Shown here: positions 36,242 to 45,595 of the stretch, piece after piece | Position numbering within the stretch: position 1 is the first letter of the stretch | Layout of the letters: the number at the start of each line of letters is the position of its first letter | Notes under the pieces: generated by a model | The model's database searches: none | Told to the model about the DNA's origin: nothing | The model's input: the letters and a program-made list of their open reading frames with translations, nothing else | Translations under genes and position numbers: made by a program | Source of the DNA: CAVPEW01 sp963703565 | Lineage (GTDB): Bacteria; Actinomycetota; Acidimicrobiia; Acidimicrobiales; VFJN01 | Length of the DNA stretch: 64,000 nt | Direction of reading: 5' to 3' | NCBI GenBank assembly: GCA_963703565.1 | Contig: CAVPEW010000075.1 | Span: 80,428 to 144,427 of the forward strand

Positions 36242-38599
36242 TCAGCGCATGCCGGACAGGACCGGCTCGCGCTCGTCGTCTGGGTCCTCGTCGACGGGGT
36301 CGGCATGGCCCTCGACGTCGACGTTGGGCAGGATGCGGTCGAGCCAGCGCGGCAGCCACCAGTTGGCCCCGCCGAGCAGCTCCATGGTGGCCGGGACCAG
36401 CAGCATCCGGACCACTGTGGCGTCGAGGAAGATGGCCGACGCGAGGCCGACTCCCATCAGCTTGGTGATCCGGTTGTTCTCCAGGATGAAGCTGCCGAAC
36501 ACGAACACCATGATCAGCGCCGCGGCGGTTATCACCTTCGCCGTTGCAGCCAGGCCGTCGGCGACCGAGGAATGGCTGTCGCCTGTGCGCTTCCACTCCT
36601 CGCGGACCCGTGAGAGCAGGAACACCTCGTAGTCCATGGAGAGCCCGAACACGATGGCGAACAGCATCATGGGGATGAACGGCTCGATGGGTGCAGGCTG
36701 CACCCCGGTCAGGTCGCTCAACCAACCCCACTGGAACAGCGCGACCACCACCCCGTAGGCCGCACCGATGGAGATCAGGTTCATGACCACGGCCTTGAGC
36801 GGCACCAGCAGCGAGCGGAAGACCGTCATGAGCAGCAGGAACGACAGGGTCAGGACGCCCCCGAAGAAGAGCGGCAGCCGGGCGGCCAGGTAGTCGGAGA
36901 AGTCGACCAGGACCCCGACGCTGCCGGTGACGGCGATGTCGACGCCAGCCGCCTCCTCGACCGGTGGGAGCACGTCATCGCGCAGCCGGTTGACCAGATC
37001 GGTCGTGGCGGCGTCCTGGGGTGACGTCTTGGGCGTGACGTTCCAGAGCACCGCGTCGGCGCCCGCCAGGCTGTCGCTCGGATCGGGACCGTTGCCGAAG
37101 GGGGGCGACACTCGGGTCACGCCGCGGTCGTCCTCGATGGCCCGTGTGATCTGATCGAGCGCCGCGGGGTCGGCGCCCTGCGGCAGCTCCGAGGCCAGGA
37201 TGAAAGGACCGTTGTAGCCGGGGCCGAAACCGTCGGCGACGAGGTCATAGGCCTTGCGGGTCGTGGTGTCCTTGGCGAAGTTGCCCTCGTCGGAGAAGCC
37301 CAGCCGCAGCCCGAACACCGGCAGCGCCAGTACCACCAGCAATGACGCGCCCGCCACCACCGAGGTCCACGGACGGCGCTGCACGAACCTGCTCCAACGG
37401 TAGGAGGTGGTACGACGCAGCTCGGGCCGAGGCCGCGCCGGCACCTCCCGCCTGAGCGGAGCGAAGAACGAGCCCAGGACGAGGGTGGCGACCGCGGCGA
37501 CGCCCAGACCGGCCGCCAGCGGGACGATGTCGAGGGCGATGCCAATGAGGGCCAGCGCCACGCATCCCGCGGCGATCAGCCCCCTCCACCTCGTGGTCTC
37601 GACGCGGTGCCCTGCCAGGCCCAGCAGCGCCGGGAGCAACGTGACCGAGGCGGCGACGGTGCAAGCCACCACGGCGGCTGCGCCGAAGGCCAGCCCCTGC
37701 ACGAAGCTGACGCCCATCAGCAGCAGGCCCATGAGCGAGATCACGACCGTGGTCCCGGCGAAGACCACCGCTCGCCCGGCGGTGTCGATGGCGATGGCGA
37801 CCGACTCGGCCACCGTGTGGCCAACCGAGAGCTGCTCTCGGTACCGGGTGACTATGAAGAGGGCGTAGTCGATGCCGGCGCCCAGGCCGATCATGACGCC
37901 CAGCGCGGTGGCGAAGTCCGGGATGGTCAGGACGTGGCTGAGCAGCACTACGAAGACGCTGCCGACGCCGATGCCGAACAGGGCCACGCCCACGGGCAGG
38001 CCCATGGCCAGCACGGAGCCGAACGAGATGATGAGGATGGCGATGGCGAAGGCCAGGCCGAGGACCTCGGATGAGGGCTGCTCGAACTCGGCCAGGATTG
38101 CGCCGCCAACCTCGACCTCTAGGCCGTCGACCTTGGGGATCTCTGCCTTGATGGCCTTGCCGATGTCCTGGCCCTCTTCGAACTCGACGTCCTCGGGCAG
38201 CTCGACGGTGGCGAAGGCCACCTTGCCGGCGTATTCGCCCGTCGTGGAGATCTGCTCGCCTCGGCTCTCGGGCGAGTAGGGGCTCACCACGCGGCTCACG
38301 TCGGGCAGGTCGGCGACCGAGTCGAAGAAGGCGCTCATCTCCCGTGTGACGGTGGGATCGGCGACGCCCTGCTCGGCTCGGAAAACGAGCTGGACCTGCT
38401 GGCCGGTTCCCAGCCCAGCAAAGCCTTCGTCGAGGATGTCGAAGCCCCGGCGCGACTCCACGTCGGGAAGGGCGAACTCCTGGCGGAACTTGTTGCCCGT
38501 AGCGCCGGACACGGCGCCGCCCACTATGAGGACTCCCACCCAAGCCGCAAGTACGACCTTCCCGTGGTCGTGACACCATCTGCCCAACCGAGCGAACAC
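36242..38599 (-). CDS. MMPL family (RND) transporter
   Basis: Large inner-membrane transporter, 785 residues, with about 12 membrane segments in two halves and two extracytoplasmic porter domains, as in MmpL proteins that export lipids or related compounds using the proton gradient. Characteristic stretches are GLGAGIDYALFIVTRYREQL and, in the second half, IVFGLSMDYEVFLLSRVREEW, each with a functionally important Asp-Tyr pair. The GTG at 38599 is preferred over the ATG at 38650 because a perfect GGAGGATCC lies just before it and residue 2 onwards matches the family start FARLGRW. Substrate unknown. Confidence 0.92.
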   Translation of the reverse strand: MFARLGRWCHDHGKVVLAAWVGVLIVGGAVSGATGNKFRQEFALPDVESRRGFDILDEGFAGLGTGQQVQLVFRAEQGVADPTVTREMSAFFDSVADLPDVSRVVSPYSPESRGEQISTTGEYAGKVAFATVELPEDVEFEEGQDIGKAIKAEIPKVDGLEVEVGGAILAEFEQPSSEVLGLAFAIAILIISFGSVLAMGLPVGVALFGIGVGSVFVVLLSHVLTIPDFATALGVMIGLGAGIDYALFIVTRYREQLSVGHTVAESVAIAIDTAGRAVVFAGTTVVISLMGLLLMGVSFVQGLAFGAAAVVACTVAASVTLLPALLGLAGHRVETTRWRGLIAAGCVALALIGIALDIVPLAAGLGVAAVATLVLGSFFAPLRREVPARPRPELRRTTSYRWSRFVQRRPWTSVVAGASLLVVLALPVFGLRLGFSDEGNFAKDTTTRKAYDLVADGFGPGYNGPFILASELPQGADPAALDQITRAIEDDRGVTRVSPPFGNGPDPSDSLAGADAVLWNVTPKTSPQDAATTDLVNRLRDDVLPPVEEAAGVDIAVTGSVGVLVDFSDYLAARLPLFFGGVLTLSFLLLMTVFRSLLVPLKAVVMNLISIGAAYGVVVALFQWGWLSDLTGVQPAPIEPFIPMMLFAIVFGLSMDYEVFLLSRVREEWKRTGDSHSSVADGLAATAKVITAAALIMVFVFGSFILENNRITKLMGVGLASAIFLDATVVRMLLVPATMELLGGANWWLPRWLDRILPNVDVEGHADPVDEDPDDEREPVLSGMR

Positions 38600-38860
38600 G
38601 GATCCTCCAAAGCGCGGGGTCAGGGGGGTTCCCGCAAGGCCGCCATACATGCGGAGGGTCCCATTGTGGCGCGCGATGGTGGGGAACTCCAACGACCAAC
38701 TCCCCGGGTTTATGAGACTTGCGTCACAGGACCCTCGCCAAACCCGCCGCGCGTTCCCAGCCAGTTGCCAGCTGGGGGGGCGACCATCGCTGCGAGCCGC
38801 CGATCGGGGCGCGCCACCCCAAGAGCGCCCCACGGGCGCTGAGAGACCGAGGAGGAACAG

Positions 38861-39616
38861 ATGCTCCGAACACGAGGCGCCATCACCGCAGTGAGTGCCG
38901 CAGTCGTGGGCGGCGGGCTGGTCGCCGTGACGATCGGCGGGCCGTCGCTGTCGGCGGCCGAGGTGCCGCTCAGCGACGTGCTCGCCACGCAGGACGTCGG
39001 CGAAGCGACCGGGGGCAGGCCGCGTGCAGAGCACGATGGCGTGGTCCTGGACGCCGCGGCGGCAGCGTTGGGGATCTCAGGTGACGATCTGCGCAGCCGA
39101 CTCGAGGCGGGCGACACAATCGCCGAGATCGCCGGCGAGCGCAGCGTGGACCTGGCCACGGTGACGGCCGCCATGGTGGACACCGGGGAGAAGGCAATCG
39201 ACGAGCGGGCGGCGGCGGCGAAGGAGGCGCTGCCCGACCGGGTCGACCGGCTGGTGGAGGGAGACTGGCAGGACTGGGGTCCCCGCGGCCCCGGGGGACA
39301 CGGCGAGCACGGTCCGGGACTGCTCGGCCACTCGTGGCTGCGCACTGCGGCCGACGTGATCGGGATCGAACCCCAAGCGCTGCGCGACGCGCTACGCGAT
39401 GGCCGCAGCCTGGCCGACATCGCCGACGAGAAAGGCGTGAGCCGCGACACTCTGGTGCAGGGCCTGCTGGCTCCCGTGACCGAGCGGATCGACCAACGGG
39501 TCGCCGCGGGTGACCTCGACGCAGATCGGGCCCAGGCGCTGAAGGACCGGCTCGGCGATTGGGTGGAACGGCTCGTCGAGCGACCTGGCCCGGAGCCCGA
39601 CGACGGAGCCGACTGA
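38861..39616 (+). CDS. Secreted protein with two helical repeats
   Basis: A 251-residue exported protein: a signal peptide (AVSAAVVGGGLVAVTIG, cleavage near residue 32) and two related helical modules, AAAALGISGDDLRSRLEAGD-TIAEIA (about 65-95) and AADVIGIEPQALRDALRDGR-SLADIA (about 165-195), each followed by an HTH-like 'S-x-D-x-x-T-V/L' helix. A Gly/His-rich linker separates them. The fold is seen in uncharacterised actinobacterial secreted proteins. GAGGAGGAACAG precedes the ATG. The gene is divergent from the MMPL transporter; 38,600-38,860 holds only the shared promoter region. Function unknown. Confidence 0.78.
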   Translation: MLRTRGAITAVSAAVVGGGLVAVTIGGPSLSAAEVPLSDVLATQDVGEATGGRPRAEHDGVVLDAAAAALGISGDDLRSRLEAGDTIAEIAGERSVDLATVTAAMVDTGEKAIDERAAAAKEALPDRVDRLVEGDWQDWGPRGPGGHGEHGPGLLGHSWLRTAADVIGIEPQALRDALRDGRSLADIADEKGVSRDTLVQGLLAPVTERIDQRVAAGDLDADRAQALKDRLGDWVERLVERPGPEPDDGAD

Positions 39617-39657
39617 GGCCCCTCGCGAGCGGTCGGGAAGCTCCCGCAGGCGAAGAA

Positions 39658-39689
39658 GGGGACGGGCGCCGGGCGGGGCGCCCGTCCCC
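39658..39689. terminator. Strong hairpin between convergent genes
   Basis: A perfect 13-base inverted repeat (39658-39670 with 39677-39689) with a six-base loop. It lies 41 bases after the secreted repeat protein and before the convergent PPOX gene. The rest of 39,690-39,827 shows no feature. Confidence 0.8.
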
Positions 39690-39827
39690 ACACCCAGGCC
39701 CGGCGGGCGGACCAGACCCAGGTGTCGCGGGGCTGGGGCGACTCGCGCCGTCCGCCGACCCCGTGATGAACGGCCCCTCAGGACCTACGTCGAAGGTACA
39801 CCCTCGGCCAAGCGTGGACCCGTTACC

Positions 39828-40217
39828 TCAGAGCTGCTTGTGGAGCCGATCCACCTCGATCCGCAACAGCACCCGCTCCGAGCCGATCGGCTGGGCGTAG
39901 TCGGCCCCGGTGTACAGGTTCGACAGCCGATCCAGGTGCGCCCGGGGCTCCTCACCGGTGACCTTCCCGACGACGCGGCCTCTCGCTTCCACGTAGCGGT
40001 ACGGCGTCTCCTGGTCGATGACGGTCACCACCACCCGAGGGTCACGTTCGACGTTGCGGACCTTCTGGCGCTCGATCTCGGTGTTGATCAGCAGGTGCTC
40101 ACCGTCGGCATCGACCCACATGATCTGTGTCGAGGGGGTGCCGGCAGGCCCGAGGGTGGTGAAGGCGGCGAAGTTCGGGCCAGACGCCATCGTGTGCAGA
40201 TCGGGATCGAGCGACAT
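39828..40217 (-). CDS. PPOX-class (F420/FMN-binding) split-barrel protein
   Basis: A 129-residue pyridoxamine-5'-phosphate-oxidase-like protein. The pattern FAAFTTLGPAGTPSTQIMWVDADGEHLLIN followed by KVRNVERDPRVVVTVID is typical of actinobacterial F420-dependent PPOX proteins. ATG at 40217 is chosen because GGTGGGGGAC precedes it; a GTG lies three codons upstream. Cofactor (F420 or FMN) and substrate are not determined by the sequence. Confidence 0.85.
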   Translation of the reverse strand: MSLDPDLHTMASGPNFAAFTTLGPAGTPSTQIMWVDADGEHLLINTEIERQKVRNVERDPRVVVTVIDQETPYRYVEARGRVVGKVTGEEPRAHLDRLSNLYTGADYAQPIGSERVLLRIEVDRLHKQL

Positions 40218-40358
40218 GTCCCCCACCGTACCGACGGTGTGACAGCGCCCGGTTGCCTGCGCCCAGCACGATCGGTCGTCGGCGCACTAGCATGTGAACC
40301 GCAAGGCGAGTGGTCATCAGGGACCCCTCCATCAGCAAGCAGGAGCGACTAGGGTCAA

Positions 40359-40559
40359 ATGGCCACTGGCACTGTGAAGTTCTTCAACAACGACAAGGGC
40401 TACGGGTTCATCACCCGGCCCGACGGTCCGGATCTCTTCGTCCACTTCTCGAACATCGCCGGCAGCGGCTACCGCTCTCTCGAGGACGGTGCCAACGTCG
40501 AGTTCGAGGTCGCACCGGGTCGCAAGGGCGACGAGGCGGTCAACGTCCGGGTCATCTAG
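40359..40559 (+). CDS. Cold-shock protein (CspA family)
   Basis: A 66-residue single-stranded nucleic-acid chaperone. The RNA-binding motifs KGYGFI (RNP1) and LFVHF (RNP2) are intact, and it starts with the classic GTVKFFNNDKG. It binds mRNA or ssDNA and melts secondary structure. It is a single gene with a leader of about 130 bases shared with the divergent PPOX gene. Confidence 0.95.
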   Translation: MATGTVKFFNNDKGYGFITRPDGPDLFVHFSNIAGSGYRSLEDGANVEFEVAPGRKGDEAVNVRVI

Positions 40560-40649
40560 CCCGAGACCTCCGTTCGACGGCGACGGGGTGGCCTTCGGGC
40601 CGCCCCGTCTTCGCGGCCCGGCCCGTCATCGCGGCCCGGCCCGCCTCTC

Positions 40650-41691
40650 TCAGACCGCCGGAGCGTCGTCCAGGTGGACCTCGACGAGCGCACCCACGCC
40701 GTCGGGCGGCTCGACGATCTCGATGGATCCAGCCAGCAACTCGACCAGGGTGCGAGCCAGGGGCAGTCCGACGCCGAGGCCCGGGACGGTGGTGGTCGCC
40801 CGGCCGCGGGTGAACATCTCGAACGCCACCGGACGCACATCGGGTGAGAACCCGGGGCCTCGGTCGCGCACCGAGATCGCCCACCGATTCCCTTCGGGGC
40901 GGACCATGATCTCTGCCGCGCCCGCGTGCTTGAGCGAGTTGTCGACCACGAGGCCCAGCGCCCTGGCCAGGAGGCCCGGGTCGGCCACCACGCGTGCCGC
41001 CGGCACGTGGCCGATCACGACAGAGTCCGGGTCGACGACACCGGCCCGCACCGAGGCCAGGACCGCGTCGAGCTGCACCGCCTCGAGCGATGGCGTCAGC
41101 ACCCCCACCTCGAGTCGCGACAGCAGCAGCAGCTCCTCGACGAGCACGGCCAGGCGCACGGCAGCGCCGCGCGACCGCTCGACCATGTGTCGGCGCTGGT
41201 CGGCGCCGAGAGACTCTCCGTGCCCGAGCAGGGTGTCGAGGTAGCCGTTGAGGATGGTGATCGGCGTCCGCAACTCGTGGGAGACCCGGCTGATGAAGTC
41301 CGACTTCAAGCGCTCGAGGCTCCGCGATCTCCTCGTAGCGCCGGTTGCGCTCGATCGCACTGCCGACGTGGACGGCGGCTATCGCCAAGAGGTCCTTTCC
41401 GAAGTCGTCGAACGACGGCCCCGCTGGCACGACCGTGAACCGCCCGAGAGAGCGGTCGTAACCGCCGACCTCGAGCGCCACCGGTTCACCGGGCGCGACG
41501 TCGGTGGCGCTGGTCACCTCCCGGTGCGTGCCGTCCGTGAGCTCCAGCGTGGCCGAGGCGATGGGCAGCACCGGCGACAGCACCGCCACGGTGCGCCCCA
41601 GCACAGCGTCTGCGCCGAGCGCGCCGGCCAGGTCGTGGGCGAGCACGGCCACGACCCGGACCAGCTCGGAGGCTCGAGGCATGGCAGGCAT
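40650..41691 (-). CDS. GAF-type sensor histidine kinase (one-base frameshift)
   Basis: Cytoplasmic histidine kinase. The N-terminal half (about 1-125) looks like a GAF sensor (LELTDGTHREVTSATDV to GKDLLAIAAVHVGSAIERNRRYEEIAE); the C-terminal half in another frame holds LKSDFISRVSHELRTPITIL and an ATPase domain (VVDNSLKHAG, DRGPGFSP, GLGVGLPLARTLV). Removing one base in GAGGCTC (plus strand, 41316-41322) gives EIAELERLKSDFISRVSHEL, the canonical junction, and about 346 residues. Start is uncertain (ATG at 41691 or 41682). No regulator gene is adjacent. Confidence 0.83.
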
Positions 41692-41840
41692 GATGCCCGA
41701 AGCGCGAGCCGGCGGCATCCGCGACGAGGCCTCCGGCGCACCGGAGTACCTCGGGGCGACCACGGCCGGGGTGGTTTGCGCCACGTCGATCCGACGACCA
41801 CACTCGGCCGTCCGGGAAACGTCGACAAAGGAGCAGGCCG

Positions 41841-43028
41841 ATGGCAACTGCCGTGATCGTGGACGCCGTCCGCAGCGCCGGGGGCAAGCGCAACGGGAAG
41901 CTGTCCGGCTGGCACCCGGCGGACCTCGCCAGCGAGGTCCTCAACGCTCTCGTCGAGCGCAACAACCTCGACCCCGCCCAGGTCGAGGACGTGATCATGG
42001 GATGCGTCATGCAGGTCGGCAACCAGGCCGCCAACATCGGCCGGGCCGCCGTGCTGGCAGCGGGCTGGCCCGAGGAGGTACCGGCCACCAGCATCGACCG
42101 CCAGTGCGGCTCGTCGCAGCAGGCAGCCCACTTCGCGGCGCAGGGCGTGATCGCTGGGGCCTACGACATCGTCGTCGCCGCGGGCGTGGAGGTCATGACC
42201 ACGACCCCGATGGGCGCCTCGATGATCCCCGGCTCGATCCCGTTCGGGCCACGGGTGATGGAACGCTACGCATCGATCGGCGGGATGGTCCCCCAGGGCA
42301 TCGGGGCCGAGATGATCGCCGACAAGTGGGGCCTGTCGCGAGAGGACCTGGACGCCTTCGGGGCGGAGTCGCAACGCCGCGCGATGGTCGCCACCGAGGA
42401 GGGCCGCTTCGAGAACGAGATCATCGCCCTGCCGGAGAAGCGCCTCGACAAGGAGACCGGGAACCTGGTCGAGAGCGACGAGCTGGTCACCCGCGACGAG
42501 GGGATCCGCCCCGGCACGACAGTGGAGACCCTCGCCAAGCTGAAGCCGGCGTTCAAGCCGGACGGCAAGGTCACCGCCGGCACGTCCTCCCAGATCACCG
42601 ACGGTGCCTCGGCCGCGCTGATCATGAGCGAGGAGCGGGCGAACCAGCTCGGTCTGCGTCCCAGGGCGCGCTTCCACACGTTCGCGCTGGCCGGTGTCGA
42701 CCCGATCACCATGCTTACCGGCCCCATCCCCGCCACCCACAAGGCACTGGAGAAGTCGGGCCTGTCGATCGACGACATCGACCTGTTCGAGGTCAACGAG
42801 GCTTTCGCATCCGTCGTGCTGGCCTGGGAGAAGGAGCTGCACCCCGACATGTCCCGCGTCAACCCCAACGGCGGCGCCATCGCCCTGGGCCACCCGCTGG
42901 GCTGCTCGGGCACCAAGTTGCTGGCGACGCTGGTCAACGAGCTGGAGCGCACCGGCGGGCGCTACGGCCTGCAGACGATGTGCGAGGGTGGCGGGATGGC
43001 CAACGCCACCATCATCGAGCGCCTCTGA
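41841..43028 (+). CDS. Acetyl-CoA C-acyltransferase (thiolase), complete active site
   Basis: A 395-residue thiolase for thiolytic cleavage of 3-ketoacyl-CoA (or condensation). All catalytic elements are present: nucleophilic Cys in SIDRQCGSSQQA (about 92), NEAFAS, GGAIALGHPLGCSGTK and CEGGGMANATI. It is therefore unlike the two Cys-less thiolase-like proteins elsewhere in the window. AAAGGAG precedes the ATG at 41841. Probably beta-oxidation of fatty acids or side chains. It is divergent from the GAF kinase gene. Confidence 0.93.
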   Translation: MATAVIVDAVRSAGGKRNGKLSGWHPADLASEVLNALVERNNLDPAQVEDVIMGCVMQVGNQAANIGRAAVLAAGWPEEVPATSIDRQCGSSQQAAHFAAQGVIAGAYDIVVAAGVEVMTTTPMGASMIPGSIPFGPRVMERYASIGGMVPQGIGAEMIADKWGLSREDLDAFGAESQRRAMVATEEGRFENEIIALPEKRLDKETGNLVESDELVTRDEGIRPGTTVETLAKLKPAFKPDGKVTAGTSSQITDGASAALIMSEERANQLGLRPRARFHTFALAGVDPITMLTGPIPATHKALEKSGLSIDDIDLFEVNEAFASVVLAWEKELHPDMSRVNPNGGAIALGHPLGCSGTKLLATLVNELERTGGRYGLQTMCEGGGMANATIIERL

Positions 43029-43080
43029 ACCTGCCCTGCACGATCGCCGGCCCCTCGGGACCGGAGTCGCTGCCGGCCTG

Positions 43081-43112
43081 ACGACGGTCCGTCCCCCTGG
43101 GCGGGCCGTCGT
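43081..43112 (+). terminator. Hairpin after the thiolase gene
   Basis: ACGACGGTCCG (43081-43091) pairs with CGGGCCGTCGT (43102-43112), with one G-T wobble and a 10-base loop, about 50 bases after the thiolase stop. Likely a terminator. Confidence 0.6.
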
Positions 43113-43143
43113 CGCGTCCAGCGGCGGGCCCTAACCTGGGCGG

Positions 43144-43483
43144 ATGCGGACCAGGGTCCCCATGACGAGGACCACGGCGGTGGCCCTGGTCGCGCTGGGA
43201 TTGGCGGCGTGGAACCTCACCCGGCGCAACCCGCTGGCCGTCCTCGCCGCCGTGCTGGCGACCTGGTTGATCTGCAAGGCGGGACTGGGTCTGCTGCGAA
43301 GCCTGGCCGCGCCGCTACCCGAGCCCCCTCCCCCGGGAGAAGCTCCGCAAGGTCAAGATCACCTACAGGTGCTCCCAGTGCGGCACCGAGGTCCGCATGA
43401 CCGTCGCCAACGACCGCATGCCGGACCCGCCGCGCCACTGCATGGACGAGATGGACCTGCTGACCCCTGTGGACGACGGGTGA
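43144..43483 (+). CDS. Small membrane protein with zinc ribbon (one-base frameshift)
   Basis: The N-terminal half (from ATG at 43144) has a hydrophobic region (ALVALGLAAWNL and LAVLAAVLATWLICKAGLG). The second half, in another frame, has a zinc-ribbon-like motif KVKITYRCSQCGTEVRMT with a later HCMDEM. Removing one base in GAAGCTC (43339-43345) joins them as PPGELRKVKITYRC and gives about 112 residues, stop at 43483. The ribbon resembles small regulatory zinc proteins in actinobacteria. Function unknown. Confidence 0.65.
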
Positions 43484-43603
43484 CCACGCCGGCACGTCAT
43501 CCACAGGCTGTGGATGAAGCTGGGGAGAGTCACACCGTTGTAACTCCGCGTCCTCCGGCGCGCCGCCGCCCGGTCACCGGCGCGCCACCCTCGCTCTGGG
43601 CCC

Positions 43604-43915
43604 TCAGCGGTACTGGGTGGCTGTGACGATGCCCCCCAGGATGAGGGCGAGACCAACCAACAGGTAGCCGTTGCTCGTGTCGCCGGGCAGCACGCCCAGG
43701 TAGTTGCAGAAGATCACCAGCAGGCCCAGGCCGAGCAGGGCGAACATGAGCACGGGCACCCACGTCGGGCTGACCTTGGTCGACGTTGGCACCGGGGGCG
43801 TGTAGCGGGTCGACGCGGCGGGTCCTCCGGCCGAGGATCCCGCCCCGGGTGCACGACCCCCCTTCGGGGTGACGCGACCGCCCGGGACCTTCCGCTTGGC
43901 GGGCTTGCTGGCCAT
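43604..43915 (-). CDS. crgA: Cell division protein CrgA
   Basis: Small actinobacterial membrane protein of the divisome that interacts with FtsZ, FtsQ, FtsI and PknA-type partners and helps coordinate septal wall synthesis. It is 103 residues, with a basic, disordered N-terminus of about 45 residues and two membrane helices around the conserved SPTWVPVLMFALLGLGLLVI and the NYLGVLPG loop. Its nearness to the ftsW/pbpA/pknB cluster (2-10 kb away) is typical. Between 43,484 and 43,603 I see no feature. Confidence 0.92.
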   Translation of the reverse strand: MASKPAKRKVPGGRVTPKGGRAPGAGSSAGGPAASTRYTPPVPTSTKVSPTWVPVLMFALLGLGLLVIFCNYLGVLPGDTSNGYLLVGLALILGGIVTATQYR

Positions 43916-43955
43916 GTCGCCACGCTAGTTGGGAGCCAGGGCCAGACTGGTCCCG

Positions 43956-45530
43956 ATGACCTCCGACGGCGACTTGCCCGGCCCTATCACCCTCGCCGCT
44001 GTCGACATCGGGACCAACTCGATCCATCTGGTGGTCGCCCGTATCCACACCGAGGGGACCTCTCCGCGCTTCGAGGTGATCGAGCGCGAGAAGGAGATGG
44101 TGCGGCTGGGATCGGGCGGCGGCGACATGAAGCAGCTCGACCCCGATGCCATCGACCGCGGGATCGACGTGTTGCGCCGGTTCCGCCGGCTGGCCGAGGT
44201 GCACGGGGCCGAGATCGGGGCAGTCGCGACCTCCGCGGTGCGGGAGGCGCAAAACAGGGATGCCTTCCTCGCCCGGGCCCGCGACGAGGCCGGAGTGACG
44301 GTCCGGGTCGTTTCGGGAACCGAGGAGGCCCGCCTGATCCACCTCGGCGTGCTCCAAGCCGTTCCGTTGTTCGCCCGGCGGCTCGTTCTGTGCGACATCG
44401 GCGGGGGCAGCACGGAACTGCTCGTGGGCGAGCGGGGCGAGTCGCTCGCCGCGCGCTCGCTCAAGCTGGGCGCCCTGCGCCTGACCCGGCGGTTCTTCGA
44501 GGGCGAACGGCTCCACCCGGCCGCGGTCGACAGCTGCCGGCGCCATGTCCGCTCCATGCTGGCGCCCTTCGCGCGGGAGGTCCGCCGACTCGAGCCCGAG
44601 GTCCTGGTGGGATCGTCGGGAACGATCACCTCGCTGGCCACGATGGCCGTCCAGCTCGACTCCCCCACCCCGGTACGAACCCTGAACAACCTCGTGCTGA
44701 GCCGTGCCGCGCTCGACGAGGTGGTGGCCCGCCTCGTCGCAGCCCCCACCGTGGCCGCCCGAGCGCGGCTGCCGGGCCTGGAGCGCACCAGGGCCGACAT
44801 CATCCTGGCGGGGGCGCTGATCCTCGAGCAGGTGATGGCCGAGCTCGAGGCCTCCGAGCTGACCGTGTCGGACTTCGCGCTGCGCGAGGGTCTGCTACTC
44901 GATCTCCTGCGCCGGCGGTACGGAGGGACGCTGCACCACCTGTCGGACCTGCGCCGCAGCAGCGTCGAGCACCTGGTGCAACAACTCGATGACGACCCGG
45001 GACATGCCGCAGCCGTCGCCCGGCTGGCGCTCGAGCTGTTCGACGCGACCGCTGTGGACCTGGGCCTGGAGCCCGACGACCGGGAGCTGCTCGAGGCGGC
45101 GGCGCTGCTGTCCAACGTGGGCCAGTTCGTGTCACACAGCAGCCACCACAAGCACAGCTACTACCTGATCCGAAACTCCGAGCACCTGACCGGCTTCAGC
45201 GACGACGAGATCGAGTGCATCGCCCTGGTGGCCCGCTATCACCGCAAGTCCGCCCCCAAGGCCAAGCACCCCGAGTTCGCCGCCCTGGGCGAACGTGACC
45301 AGGCGCGGGTCCGGGCCCTGGCCGGCGTGCTGCGCCTCGCCATCGGGCTGGACCGCCGCCACGCCTCGGGAGTGAGCGATCTGGAGGTGGAGCGGACCCG
45401 AGGCCGGATCGTGGTCCACGCCCACCGCCTCGATCACACCGACATCGATCTGGAGGTGTACGCCGCCAACGCTCGCAGCAGCCTCCTCGCCGACGCGTTG
45501 GGCAAGGAGGTCGTGGTCACGGCATCGTGA
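43956..45530 (+). CDS. Ppx/GppA exopolyphosphatase / pppGpp phosphatase
   Basis: ASKHA-fold phosphatase that hydrolyses polyphosphate or pppGpp. The 524 residues contain AAVDIGTNSIHLVVARI (first phosphate loop), SAVREAQN, CDIGGGSTELLVG (second loop) and, in the C-terminal 200 residues, an HD-like domain (NVGQFVSHSSHHKHSYYLI, ARYHRKSAPK). Such two-domain forms are usual in actinobacteria. ATG at 43956 is chosen; a TTG upstream extends the frame by nine codons. Confidence 0.92.
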   Translation: MTSDGDLPGPITLAAVDIGTNSIHLVVARIHTEGTSPRFEVIEREKEMVRLGSGGGDMKQLDPDAIDRGIDVLRRFRRLAEVHGAEIGAVATSAVREAQNRDAFLARARDEAGVTVRVVSGTEEARLIHLGVLQAVPLFARRLVLCDIGGGSTELLVGERGESLAARSLKLGALRLTRRFFEGERLHPAAVDSCRRHVRSMLAPFAREVRRLEPEVLVGSSGTITSLATMAVQLDSPTPVRTLNNLVLSRAALDEVVARLVAAPTVAARARLPGLERTRADIILAGALILEQVMAELEASELTVSDFALREGLLLDLLRRRYGGTLHHLSDLRRSSVEHLVQQLDDDPGHAAAVARLALELFDATAVDLGLEPDDRELLEAAALLSNVGQFVSHSSHHKHSYYLIRNSEHLTGFSDDEIECIALVARYHRKSAPKAKHPEFAALGERDQARVRALAGVLRLAIGLDRRHASGVSDLEVERTRGRIVVHAHRLDHTDIDLEVYAANARSSLLADALGKEVVVTAS

Positions 45531-45595
45531 GCCTCGGCGCCCGGCCGCGCACCAGGCGGTGGCGGCGATCCACGGTGCGACTACGGTCGGCGGCC

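Noticed and set aside
38600..38650. ATG at 38650 as the MMPL start
   Set aside because: The extra 17 residues are not hydrophobic or conserved-looking, whereas the GTG at 38599 has a perfect GGAGGATCC in front and begins with the family motif.
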